The notes under the pieces: model-generated
The model's input: the letters and a program-made list of their open reading frames with translations, nothing else
Databases searched by the model: none
What the model was told of the DNA's origin: nothing
Made by a program: the position numbers and the translations under genes
In this document: positions 56,139-64,000 of the stretch, one piece after another
Numbering within the stretch: position 1 is the first letter of the stretch
How the letters are laid out: each line of letters starts with the position of its first letter
Assembly (NCBI RefSeq): GCF_001854475.1
Contig: NZ_MNAN01000027.1
Location: forward strand, 1 to 64,000
Direction: 5' to 3'
DNA length: 64,000 nt
From: Pseudoalteromonas byunsanensis
Lineage (GTDB): Bacteria > Pseudomonadota > Gammaproteobacteria > Enterobacterales > Alteromonadaceae

Positions 56139-56966
56139 TTAACCGTAACGACCCGTAATGTAGTCTTCGGTTTTCTTCTTCGATGGGGTTGTGAATAGCG
56201 TATTGGTATCCGCATATTCAATCAGCTCACCCATATACATAAACGCGGTCTGATCCGAAACACGAGCAGCTTGTTGCATGTTATGCGTAACAATAACTAC
56301 AGTGTATTTGTTCTTAAGATCGTTTATTAATTCTTCTATAACCAAAGTAGAAATAGGGTCCAATGCCGAGGTGGGTTCATCAAGTAGCAACACTTCCGGC
56401 TCAATTGCAATTGAACGCGCGATAACCAAACGTTGTTGCTGACCGCCAGATAACCCAAACGCACTATCGTGTAGACGGTCTTTTACTTCATCCCATAACG
56501 CCGCACCACGCAAAGACTTTTCCACTACTTCATCTAGCTTACGCTTATCTTTGATCCCTTGTAAGCGTAACCCATAAACTACATTTTCGTATATTGATTT
56601 TGGGAAAGGATTTGGGCGCTGAAAAACCATTCCCACATTACGACGCAGCGCTGCAACATCGACGCGTTTATCGTAAATATTTTGGCCATGCAAAATAATC
56701 TCGCCTTCAATACGACAACTATCAACCAAGTCATTCATACGGTTGATACAACGTAACAAAGTCGATTTACCACAACCAGATGGACCGATAAACGCGGTTA
56801 CCTGACCTTTAGGGATCAACATATTTACTTTGCTCAGCGCTTGCTTGTCACCATAGTAAAGATCTAGGTCTTTGATTTGCAGAGACGTTTGCTCTGGAGT
56901 CAAATTTGCAAGATCGAGCTTTTTTTGGCCGTTGGCCTGATTAACTTCTGGAGCTACTGTAATCAT
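56139..56966 (-). CDS. pstB: phosphate ABC transporter ATPase PstB
   Basis: This 275-residue ATPase has Walker [10 protein letters not shown], signature LSGGQQQR and Walker [12 protein letters not shown]. It powers phosphate uptake by PstCA. It lies 28 bases after pstA. A roughly 20-residue extension precedes the core. Confidence 0.97.
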   Translation of the reverse strand: MITVAPEVNQANGQKKLDLANLTPEQTSLQIKDLDLYYGDKQALSKVNMLIPKGQVTAFIGPSGCGKSTLLRCINRMNDLVDSCRIEGEIILHGQNIYDKRVDVAALRRNVGMVFQRPNPFPKSIYENVVYGLRLQGIKDKRKLDEVVEKSLRGAALWDEVKDRLHDSAFGLSGGQQQRLVIARSIAIEPEVLLLDEPTSALDPISTLVIEELINDLKNKYTVVIVTHNMQQAARVSDQTAFMYMGELIEYADTNTLFTTPSKKKTEDYITGRYG

Positions 56967-56994
56967 TACTTTTACCTACTTAAAATCTTTACTA

Positions 56995-58644
56995 TTAATG
57001 TTCAAGTGATCTGAATTTTTCACGCAAGTGGTTACGAATACCAATTGCCGTGATGTTCAGCGCGATGATCACCGTCACTAACAAGAATGCAGTTGCATAT
57101 ACTAACGGTCGCGCGGCTTCAACATTCGGACTTTGAAATCCTACATCATAAATATGGAAGCCCAAGTGCATAAACTTACGGTCTAAATGAATGTATGGGA
57201 AGTTTCCATCCAACGGTAACGTGGGTGCCATTTTAACAACACCTACCAACATCAGCGGAGCAACTTCACCCGCAGCCCGTGCGACTGCCAAAATCAATCC
57301 AGTCATAATTGCCGGACTTGCCATAGGCACAATGATACGCCATAGCGTTTCAGCTTTTGTGGCACCTAATGCCAATGACCCATGACGTACCGTACTTGGA
57401 ATTCGTGATAAACCTTCCTCGGTTGAAACGATGACCACAGGCAAGGTCAGTATTGCAAGGGTTAATGCAGACCAAATCACCCCAGGCGTACCAAACACAG
57501 GACTTGGCGCAGCTTCTGGATAAAATAATTGGTCAATTGAACCGCCTAACATATAGACAAAAAAGCCCAGACCAAATACACCGTATACAATTGACGGCAC
57601 ACCCGCCAAGTTAATTACCGCGATGCGGATCATTTTGGTCACTGCATTTTTAGCAGCATATTCATGTAAGTAAATTGCAGCAACTACCCCAAATGGAGTC
57701 ACGATTACCGCCATCAACATTACCATGAACACCGTACCAAATATCGCAGGGAACACCCCACCTTCCGTATTTGCCTCACGTGGGTCATCACTAATGAATT
57801 TTCCAATCTGCGAAAAATAGTGTCCAACCTTGGCAAAATAACCCATATCATTTGGGAACCAAACATCAAGTACTTGGTATAACGGTAATGTAACTAATTC
57901 TCCACGCATGTCTCGAACGATCACTTGGTCACGTTTAGCCAACTTACGTAATTCAAATAGGCGCTCTTCGAGTACTTTATATTCTTCTCGCAACTGCGCT
58001 CGACGCGCTTGTAACTCAGCCATGCGCTCATCAGTGAGCGCATTATCAAGTGCATAGCCCTTTTCTTTTAGGCGCATACGCTCAAGTTCATAGTTAATAT
58101 GGCCAATATCACCATTTTGCAGATCTAGCGCTTCATCATTTAGATCAACTGCACGTTCGACCAGTTCATAAAGACGTTCTGTTGCATTCTCTTGCACAAC
58201 TTTGCCATCTTCGATGACCTGCTCGACATAGCCATAAAAATTACCATTCTTGCTACGTTCAAATACCGCTAGGTTTGCTGGCGCTGATTGTTGTTTAATA
58301 TCCGTCGAAAGTACCCAACGGAAATCCAACTCAACATATTCACGGTTACCCGTTTTAACCAACATACGCTCAATAAATTCTCGATCGTAAGCTGATAAAT
58401 CGAAACCTGCCGCTTCTAATCGTGATTTGGGTACTTGCTCACGATCGTAAATCTCACCAATTACTATTTGCTTAGGAACTGAACCCTCTAAATGCAGCTC
58501 AACAACCTGAGATGGCCAAAAAAAGCTTAAACCTTTCCAAGCTATCATTGCCAATAAGCCGAGTACCGAAATCAAGCTAATACTTACTGCACCACCTGTC
58601 ATCCAGATCCACGGAGACCCTGACTTAAACCACTGTTTTACCAT
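56995..58644 (-). CDS. pstA: phosphate ABC transporter permease PstA, long form
   Basis: This 549-residue permease is far longer than E. coli PstA (296). The N-terminal half holds one membrane segment, a soluble region and a charged coiled-coil (about 185-240). The C-terminal 270 residues are the ABC permease core with the EAA-type loop LALGATKAETLWRII. It pairs with PstC. The extension likely faces the periplasm, but its role is not known. Confidence 0.93.
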   Translation of the reverse strand: MVKQWFKSGSPWIWMTGGAVSISLISVLGLLAMIAWKGLSFFWPSQVVELHLEGSVPKQIVIGEIYDREQVPKSRLEAAGFDLSAYDREFIERMLVKTGNREYVELDFRWVLSTDIKQQSAPANLAVFERSKNGNFYGYVEQVIEDGKVVQENATERLYELVERAVDLNDEALDLQNGDIGHINYELERMRLKEKGYALDNALTDERMAELQARRAQLREEYKVLEERLFELRKLAKRDQVIVRDMRGELVTLPLYQVLDVWFPNDMGYFAKVGHYFSQIGKFISDDPREANTEGGVFPAIFGTVFMVMLMAVIVTPFGVVAAIYLHEYAAKNAVTKMIRIAVINLAGVPSIVYGVFGLGFFVYMLGGSIDQLFYPEAAPSPVFGTPGVIWSALTLAILTLPVVIVSTEEGLSRIPSTVRHGSLALGATKAETLWRIIVPMASPAIMTGLILAVARAAGEVAPLMLVGVVKMAPTLPLDGNFPYIHLDRKFMHLGFHIYDVGFQSPNVEAARPLVYATAFLLVTVIIALNITAIGIRNHLREKFRSLEH

Positions 58645-58661
58645 GTCATGAACTCCAACTA

Positions 58662-60896
58662 TTACATCGAGCTGTATTTTTCACGTAACTGCTGACGAAC
58701 AAATTCAGCAACCGTGTTAAATACAAAGGTGAAAATAAACAACACAAACGCTGCGAGGAAAAGAATACGATAGTGTGAACTACCTACCTCTGATTCGGGC
58801 ATTTCTACCGCGATGTTTGCAGCCAACGTACGCATCCCTTGGAAGATACTCCAGTCCATAATTGGAGTGTTACCAGTGGCCATCAATACAATCATGGTTT
58901 CACCCACTGCACGTCCTAAACCCATCATAACCGCAGAGAAGATACCTGGACTTGCGGTTAGCAAAACGACTCGCACAAGCGTCTGCCATTGTGTAGCACC
59001 GAGCGCTAACGAGCCATTTGATAAGTGCTTAGGTACGCTGAAAACAGCATCTTCAGCGATAGAAAAGATTGTTGGTATGACAGCAAAACCCATAGCGATA
59101 CCAACGACCAATGAATTTCGCTGGTCAAAGGTTAAACCCAACTCATTGGTCAAGTATTGACGCACGTTACCATCGAACATCCAATCTTCTACACTGCCGC
59201 TAATAGCGAATGATATCCAACCGATAAACAGTACCACTGGGATAAGTAATATCGAATGCCAACCATCAGGTAAAAGATGTTGAATCTTTTCAGGCAACTT
59301 AGTCCACATAAATGCCGTACCAATAATGGCTAAAGGCAACAGTAGTAGTAAAGCCACAATCGCAGGCAAATGGGTTTCAATTAATGGCGCTAACCAAAGC
59401 CCAGCGAGAAAACCCAAAATAACCGTTGGTAAAGCTTCCATTATTTCAACCGTAGGTTTTACTACGCGACGCAACTCACTAGACATAAAGTATGCTGTAT
59501 AAACTGCTGCTGATAGCGCTATCGGTACGGCGAACAGCATGGCATACATAGCCGCTTTAATCGTACCGAACGAGATAGGGACTAATGAAAACTTTGATTC
59601 AAAGTCATCGGATGCGGAAGTCGACTGCCAAATGTAATCTGGCTCAGGGTAGCCTTCATACCAAACTTCCTGCCATAGCGCTGACCAAGTAACTTCAGGG
59701 TGTTCGTTATGCACATCAAACACTGACAATTTGCCATCCGCTACAATTAATACTGCATTGGCGCGCGGAGAAACTGCAAATGATTCAATTGCACCCTCAC
59801 TGATTTTTCCCTGCCACAAATGCGCTTCACTGGTTGTATAATAAAGGCCTAAATCACCATTGTTGTTGGTAGTGAAGAATGTACGACGATAATACTCACT
59901 GTAGATATCAACGTCGCTGTTTTTGCTCGTTTCAAATGCTCTGATCTTTTGGAATTTGCGTCCTGTGTCTGAGTTTACTTCAAACCATTGTGACACCTCT
60001 CCATTATCATTCGCTAACATTAGTGAGTTAGCACCTGCTAACAGAGTTGCTCCTACCAGATTCGCGTTTTCTTCATTTGCTGCTAGAACTTGTATTTGTT
60101 TAACATCACTCGGGTAGCGGGTATCAAAGATATAAACTTGATTAGCCGAACGGACAAAGGTTCGAGTTGTGTCTGGGGTGATCAGTAATTCATCGATGCG
60201 GCCATCAATTTCTAATTCCGTACGCTCAACTACCCATTCTACTTCACCGCTAAACATATTTTCTTCTGCTACAAACGACGCAAAGACAAGACGTTTATCA
60301 GCAGTAAGAGCCACCACAGCCGTCTTATCTTCATAATGGCTAAAAGCAAAACGTTTTATTGCCTTTTCCTGATCATCGACCATCAGTTGTTTACCATCAA
60401 GAGGGTAACTTAAACGAGGTGAAATCACGCGTTCATTACCTGGGAAAGTAACTAAAAACGAAGGTTTGACCAACTTAACTTGACCATTATCCAGTCCATA
60501 AGCATATTGACCTAAGAAAGGCGCACTTTTTGCTGCACTGGTTACCTGACCATCTAAGTTAACAGATAAACGCTCAATCAACCCGCCTGCTTGCTGTCCC
60601 TTTACCTGATAAAAATTGACATGTCCGGTACGGCTAAGCAAGTATGCTATCTCTGTTTGCTCCTCAATACCAATGCCCACATATTGTTGTGTGCTATTCA
60701 ACGTCACATCAACTCGTTTCTCTACTTTTGCGGACTCAAATATAGGCTGAACAACATAGAGTAAATAGAAAAAGATCAGCAACAATGCGATCAGTACCAT
60801 CACTCCACCAGCTGATATACCAAACTGTGCAAACCGGTCTTTTAATAGACGGCTTCTATCCGTTCTAAAAGACGGTTGCTGCGGATTTGAAGACAT
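58662..60896 (-). CDS. pstC: phosphate ABC transporter permease PstC, long form
   Basis: This 744-residue permease is more than twice E. coli PstC (319). A first membrane helix (about 30-52) is followed by a 370-residue mostly beta, propeller-like periplasmic domain. The permease core has the loop LALGATQWQTLVRVV. The ATG at 60896 is used instead of a TTG at 60899, since AAAGGGTG lies ahead of it. It is the first gene after a Pho box; no pstS precedes it here. Confidence 0.94.
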   Translation of the reverse strand: MSSNPQQPSFRTDRSRLLKDRFAQFGISAGGVMVLIALLLIFFYLLYVVQPIFESAKVEKRVDVTLNSTQQYVGIGIEEQTEIAYLLSRTGHVNFYQVKGQQAGGLIERLSVNLDGQVTSAAKSAPFLGQYAYGLDNGQVKLVKPSFLVTFPGNERVISPRLSYPLDGKQLMVDDQEKAIKRFAFSHYEDKTAVVALTADKRLVFASFVAEENMFSGEVEWVVERTELEIDGRIDELLITPDTTRTFVRSANQVYIFDTRYPSDVKQIQVLAANEENANLVGATLLAGANSLMLANDNGEVSQWFEVNSDTGRKFQKIRAFETSKNSDVDIYSEYYRRTFFTTNNNGDLGLYYTTSEAHLWQGKISEGAIESFAVSPRANAVLIVADGKLSVFDVHNEHPEVTWSALWQEVWYEGYPEPDYIWQSTSASDDFESKFSLVPISFGTIKAAMYAMLFAVPIALSAAVYTAYFMSSELRRVVKPTVEIMEALPTVILGFLAGLWLAPLIETHLPAIVALLLLLPLAIIGTAFMWTKLPEKIQHLLPDGWHSILLIPVVLFIGWISFAISGSVEDWMFDGNVRQYLTNELGLTFDQRNSLVVGIAMGFAVIPTIFSIAEDAVFSVPKHLSNGSLALGATQWQTLVRVVLLTASPGIFSAVMMGLGRAVGETMIVLMATGNTPIMDWSIFQGMRTLAANIAVEMPESEVGSSHYRILFLAAFVLFIFTFVFNTVAEFVRQQLREKYSSM

Positions 60897-61218
60897 CAAA
60901 ACACCCTTTCATTTTAAAGTTGGCGGGCATTATATTTCATCAAGATGACAGTTATGTTACACCAGGCTCGGGAGAATATTATAATATCGGGTACGATTTG
61001 TGACTGAATTATTGCTGACTTAACACAAAACAGATTGTTTTCATTTCTTTACAAACCAACATGTAATTGGGTTGGACATCATAAATTGGTGAACTAATCT
61101 TAGAACGCGGAATCTACCATTGAGGCTATGCATAAGGATCGTCCCCTCAATTATCGAAGCCGTTTTTTTTCCACCGCTATGTATTTATTCATGGCAAAAA
61201 TAATAAGAGACACGCATT
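60897..61218. other. 322-base intergenic region between pstC and the GcvR-like gene
   Basis: The left part holds the pstC Pho promoter, listed separately. The rest is A/T-rich and should carry the promoter of the plus-strand ACT gene, which I could not place with confidence. No further gene or strong hairpin was seen. Confidence 0.6.
60929..60962 (-). promoter_or_regulatory. Pho box and -10 of the pst operon
   Basis: On the minus strand GTGTAACATAACTGTCAT (60945-60962) forms two 11-base direct-repeat halves; the second, CTGTCAT, matches the PhoB consensus exactly. A perfect TATAAT (60929-60934) follows after 10 bases, the normal Pho promoter spacing. Transcription would start about 22 bases before the pstC ATG. 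Confidence 0.78.
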
Positions 61219-61725
61219 ATGAAGCAGTTAGTTTTAACAATAATAGGAAAAGACCGTACAGGTCTAGTTGAAGAAATCTCTTCGGCCGTGCTTGCACATC
61301 ACGGCAATTGGCTCACCAGTAACCTTAGCCACTTGGCGGGACAATTCGCAGGGATAGTTCAAGTTGAGGTTGCCGAAGAACACTTACAAGAACTTCGTGA
61401 TGGTTTAGCTGCCTTACCTGGATTAGATGTCAGAATGGAAAGCGGTGACATATTACGCGAGCAAGAGACACCAGAGACTATTAATTTGGTGATCACTGGC
61501 AATGACCGCCCTGGCATTGTTCAAGAGCTCGCATCAGTTATCCGTCATAAAGGTGCTAATATTACGCACTTAAACTCAAGACAACAGAGTGCTCCTAACT
61601 GGGGAGTCCCAATATTCAGTGCCTTTGCCACCGTCACCTTACCTATTGGCATGAATAAAGACAATGTTATTGATGCGTTAGAGTCGATAACTAGCGACCT
61701 CATCGTCGATATAGAAACAGAGTAA
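61219..61725 (+). CDS. GcvR-like ACT-domain protein
   Basis: This 168-residue protein consists of two ACT domains (about 3-75 and 88-165) with IIGKDRTGLVEEIS and ITGNDRPGIVQELA, the layout of GcvR, the glycine-cleavage system repressor partner of GcvA. It has no DNA-binding domain. In this family the ACT domains bind an amino acid, probably glycine. It lies before ppk1 but has a hairpin between, so it is likely a separate unit. Confidence 0.85.
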   Translation: MKQLVLTIIGKDRTGLVEEISSAVLAHHGNWLTSNLSHLAGQFAGIVQVEVAEEHLQELRDGLAALPGLDVRMESGDILREQETPETINLVITGNDRPGIVQELASVIRHKGANITHLNSRQQSAPNWGVPIFSAFATVTLPIGMNKDNVIDALESITSDLIVDIETE

Positions 61726-61777
61726 TGCCTCTTACATACTAACAAGCGTTTTGATTTTATTGCCACGAACAAATCGT

Positions 61778-61811
61778 ATGACAAGTCGTCGTTTTCGAAG
61801 ACACTTGTCAT
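61778..61811 (+). terminator. hairpin downstream of the GcvR-like gene, overlapping the ppk1 Pho box
   Basis: ATGACAAGT (61778-61786) and ACTTGTCAT (61803-61811) are perfect 9-base arms, with extra pairing inside around a TTTT loop. No T run follows, so it is a weak terminator. Its right arm shares bases 61805-61811 with the Pho box. Confidence 0.5.
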
Positions 61812-61838
61812 ACCGTCGTCACATTATGGACCTATATT
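61805..61838 (+). promoter_or_regulatory. Pho box and -10 of the ppk1-ppx operon
   Basis: TTGTCATACCGTCGTCAC (61805-61822) matches the two-half Pho box pattern (CTGTCAT, then CTGTCAC 11 bases on) with few changes. TATATT (61833-61838) follows after exactly 10 bases, the same spacing as at pstC. ppk1 begins at 61869. Confidence 0.7.
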
Positions 61839-61868
61839 TGACGCAGCTTATTTGTCGAGGGTATCAAA

Positions 61869-63956
61869 ATGCAAGCATTCCCTTCCCAACCGAAAACGGT
61901 TAGTTATTTTGCAAAAGAACTAAGCTGGCTGTCATTTAACGAACGTGTATTACAAGAAGCTAAAGATAGCAGCAATCCTATAATTGAACGAATACGCTTT
62001 CTTGGGATCTTTTCAAGCAATCTTGATGAGTTTTTTCAGGTGCGTGTTGCCGATGTAAAGCGTCGCGTTCTACTCAATAACTTGCCCAATACTAACTTTG
62101 ATGAAGATGAATCTCTGCTAAGTCAAATAAATCAAAAAGTTCTGCAACTGGGTAAAAAGTTTACATACATTCACAAGCAAATCTTGAGTGATCTCGAGAA
62201 ATATCATATTCACTTAAGTCAACCTCAAGAGTTATCCGAATTCCACCAAAATTGGCTGAAAAGCTATTTTGAAGATCAGGTCCTACCCAATATGTCGCCA
62301 ATGTTGCTTAGCGAAAGCAAAGACTATTCGGACAATATGAATGACAATATGACCTATCTATTTGTGCACATGAATGGTGAAAAACAACACTATGCTTTAT
62401 TAGAAGTGCCCACAGATAGACTTGCTCGATTTGTACAACTACCACCAGAGCGCTCACGTCGACAAAAACACATAGTGATGTTAGATGACATCGTGCAATT
62501 CTTTCTTCGTGAAGTGTTTAATAGCTTCTTCCATTTCGATAGCATCGAAGGCTATGCAATAAAATTGACTCGAGATGCTGAATACAATCTTGATGATGAG
62601 ATAGAAGAAGGGCTGCTCGACAAAATGTCAAAAGGCCTAAAACAAAGGCTGTATGCGGAGCCTGTCAGACTGGTATACGATGAGTTGATGCCAGAAGAAA
62701 TGTTAAAGGTGATGAAAAAGCGCCTTGGGGTTACCCATCAGGATGCACTGATCCCTGGAGGTCGTTATCGTAATTTTAGGGATTTTATTGCCTTTCCTAA
62801 CATTGGCCGCCGTCATTTAGAAAACAAACCCCTGCCACCACTACAGAGTCAAGCATTTAAGCAACATACAAGTGTGTTTTCAGCAATCGCTGAGCAAGAT
62901 ATTTTACTCTATTACCCCTATCACACCTTTAACCATTTACTGGAATATGTGCGCCAAGCAGCCTTTGACCCCTACGTTACACAAATCAAGGTAAACATTT
63001 ACCGCGTTGCCAGCAATTCCAGAATGGTTGCTTCACTCATCAATGCAGCAAAAAATGGCAAACACATCACGGTAATGGTCGAATTAAAAGCTCGTTTCGA
63101 TGAGAAAAATAATATTGAGTGGGCCAAACGTCTAAGTGAAGCTGGGATCAAGGTTATGGTGGGGATCCCCGCGCTCAAAGTACATAGTAAACTTTGTGTG
63201 ATCCATCGTCGTGAGAAAGGGAAAATAGTCAAATATGCACATATTGGGACAGGTAATTTCCACGAGAAAACCGCTAAGGTATACACTGACTTCAGCCTAT
63301 TCACTCAACACCAGGATATTTGTGAAGAATGCGACAGTGTTTTTCGCTTTATTGAAAGCAGCTACCGTTCATTCCATTTTGAGCATTTAATGATATCCCC
63401 ATTAAATGCCAGAGATCGTATTCTTGATTTAATCGATCAAGAAATGAAGCATGCCGAACAGGGGAAAATTGCCAAAATAACCATTAAAATAAATAATTTA
63501 GTCGACAAACAGCTTGTTGATAAGTTGTACTCTGCAGCACGACTTGGCGTTAAAATCAGGGTTATTGTTCGAGGTATGTGCGCTCTGGTTCCGGGGTTAC
63601 CACGCTTTAGTGAAAACATTAAAGTGATCAGCATCGTTGACCGGTTTTTAGAGCACCCTCGTGTTATGGTATTTGAAAACTTAGGACACCCTTTAGTTTT
63701 CATTTCATCCGCAGACTGGATGACACGTAACCTTGATCATCGTGTTGAGGTTGGTGTACCTATTTACAACGAAACACTTAAACAACTCATTATTGATATC
63801 CTAGAGCTACAATTCCGCGACCGTACCAAAGCCCGTATCATAGACCCTGAGCAAAAGAATCAATACGTGAGACGCGGAAATCGTAAAAAAATCCGTTCAC
63901 AAATTGCCATATATGATCACCTTAAAAAGTGGGAAAGTAATAAGAGTTCGCTATGA
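61869..63956 (+). CDS. ppk1: polyphosphate kinase Ppk1
   Basis: This 695-residue enzyme reversibly makes polyphosphate from ATP. Its length fits (688 in E. coli). The phospholipase-D-like catalytic histidines are visible in KVHSKLCVIHRRE and AHIGTGNFHEKTAKVYTD, with a third in EHPRVMVFENL. The ATG at 61869 has GAGGG about 9 bases upstream. It overlaps ppx by ATGA, so Ppk and Ppx are coupled. The Pho box ahead suggests induction when phosphate is scarce. Confidence 0.96.
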   Translation: MQAFPSQPKTVSYFAKELSWLSFNERVLQEAKDSSNPIIERIRFLGIFSSNLDEFFQVRVADVKRRVLLNNLPNTNFDEDESLLSQINQKVLQLGKKFTYIHKQILSDLEKYHIHLSQPQELSEFHQNWLKSYFEDQVLPNMSPMLLSESKDYSDNMNDNMTYLFVHMNGEKQHYALLEVPTDRLARFVQLPPERSRRQKHIVMLDDIVQFFLREVFNSFFHFDSIEGYAIKLTRDAEYNLDDEIEEGLLDKMSKGLKQRLYAEPVRLVYDELMPEEMLKVMKKRLGVTHQDALIPGGRYRNFRDFIAFPNIGRRHLENKPLPPLQSQAFKQHTSVFSAIAEQDILLYYPYHTFNHLLEYVRQAAFDPYVTQIKVNIYRVASNSRMVASLINAAKNGKHITVMVELKARFDEKNNIEWAKRLSEAGIKVMVGIPALKVHSKLCVIHRREKGKIVKYAHIGTGNFHEKTAKVYTDFSLFTQHQDICEECDSVFRFIESSYRSFHFEHLMISPLNARDRILDLIDQEMKHAEQGKIAKITIKINNLVDKQLVDKLYSAARLGVKIRVIVRGMCALVPGLPRFSENIKVISIVDRFLEHPRVMVFENLGHPLVFISSADWMTRNLDHRVEVGVPIYNETLKQLIIDILELQFRDRTKARIIDPEQKNQYVRRGNRKKIRSQIAIYDHLKKWESNKSSL

Positions 63957-64000
63957 CAGAATACTCCCCTATTGCGGCCGTAGACTTAGGTTCAAACAGC
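63953..64000 (+). CDS. ppx: exopolyphosphatase Ppx/GppA (5' end only)
   Basis: The ATG at 63953 overlaps the ppk1 stop. The first 16 codons read MTEYSPIAAVDLGSNS, the ATP-site start of the Ppx/GppA phosphatase family, and run off the window. Ppx releases phosphate from polyphosphate ends. GppA cannot be excluded from 16 residues, but position after ppk1 favours Ppx. Confidence 0.85.
   Translation, partial: MTEYSPIAAVDLGSNS

Noticed and set aside
60897..60899. A TTG start for pstC one codon earlier
   Set aside because: The adjoining ATG at 60894-60896 is better placed behind the ribosome site.

Overview
The window looks like chromosomal core sequence from a marine gammaproteobacterium of the Alteromonadales, most likely Pseudoalteromonas. 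This is inferred from the gene content: long-form PstC/PstA, an aa3/caa3-type cox operon, a LasA/pseudoalterin-type M23 protease, a chemosensory operon with STAS, CheD and CheB, and E. coli-like neighbourhoods such as greB-tex opposite ompR-envZ and bioH opposite gntX. No prophage, insertion sequence, CRISPR array or tRNA gene was seen. Spacing is tight, and several start codons are fixed by ATGA or TAATG overlaps.

Layout. 1-576: promoters and leader of an rRNA operon reading left out of the window (the 16S gene lies just beyond base 1), then a terminator. 577-4144: an HBM-type chemoreceptor, a glycosyltransferase and a PAP2 phosphatase. 4309-9703: rraA-hutG, then hutI opposite hutC around a palindromic HutC operator, with a degenerate GGDEF-EAL gene directly behind hutI. 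9758-15642: an SDR protein, envZ/ompR, greB and tex. 15688-16924: a SprA-like metalloprotease paired with a small protein that resembles the C-terminal helix of flagellar rod/hook proteins. 17026-24312: bioH, gntX/comF, an M14 carboxypeptidase, nfuA (with an IscR-like site), a MATE transporter and a polysaccharide deacetylase. 24317-32796: an eight-gene chemosensory operon (STAS, cheY, cheA, cheW, triple-PAS receptor, cheR, cheD, cheB). 32936-41054: a complete cytochrome c oxidase and heme A operon (coxBA, ctaG, coxC, surf1, a Sco-like protein, ctaA, ctaB, sco1) with a perfect CRP consensus upstream and an antisense DUF2909 gene inside it. 41682-43434: a secreted M23 protease and a lipoprotein. 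43498-49087: queA, tgt, yajC, secD and secF. 49337-53155: a two-receiver GGDEF-EAL protein, a small membrane protein and OxyR. 53293-64000: a phosphate block of pit, a DUF47 protein, phoU, pstB, pstA, pstC, a GcvR-like ACT protein, ppk1 and the first codons of ppx.

How the genes work together. The right end is one phosphate economy: high-affinity uptake (PstCAB, PhoU), low-affinity uptake (Pit) and polyphosphate storage (Ppk1, Ppx). I read a Pho box exactly 10 bp from a -10 hexamer in front of both pstC and ppk1. The cox region carries the oxidase subunits plus heme A and copper insertion factors. The hut genes cover the last two steps of histidine breakdown (HutI, HutG) and their repressor; hutH and hutU are not here.

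I did not find a clearly new multi-gene system. The least explained items are the SprA/mini-flagellin-like pair, the degenerate EAL gene behind hutI, the Sco-like C-x3-C protein in the cox operon, and the head-to-head overlapping starts of the MATE and deacetylase genes. All assignments come from reading the sequence; no database search was run.
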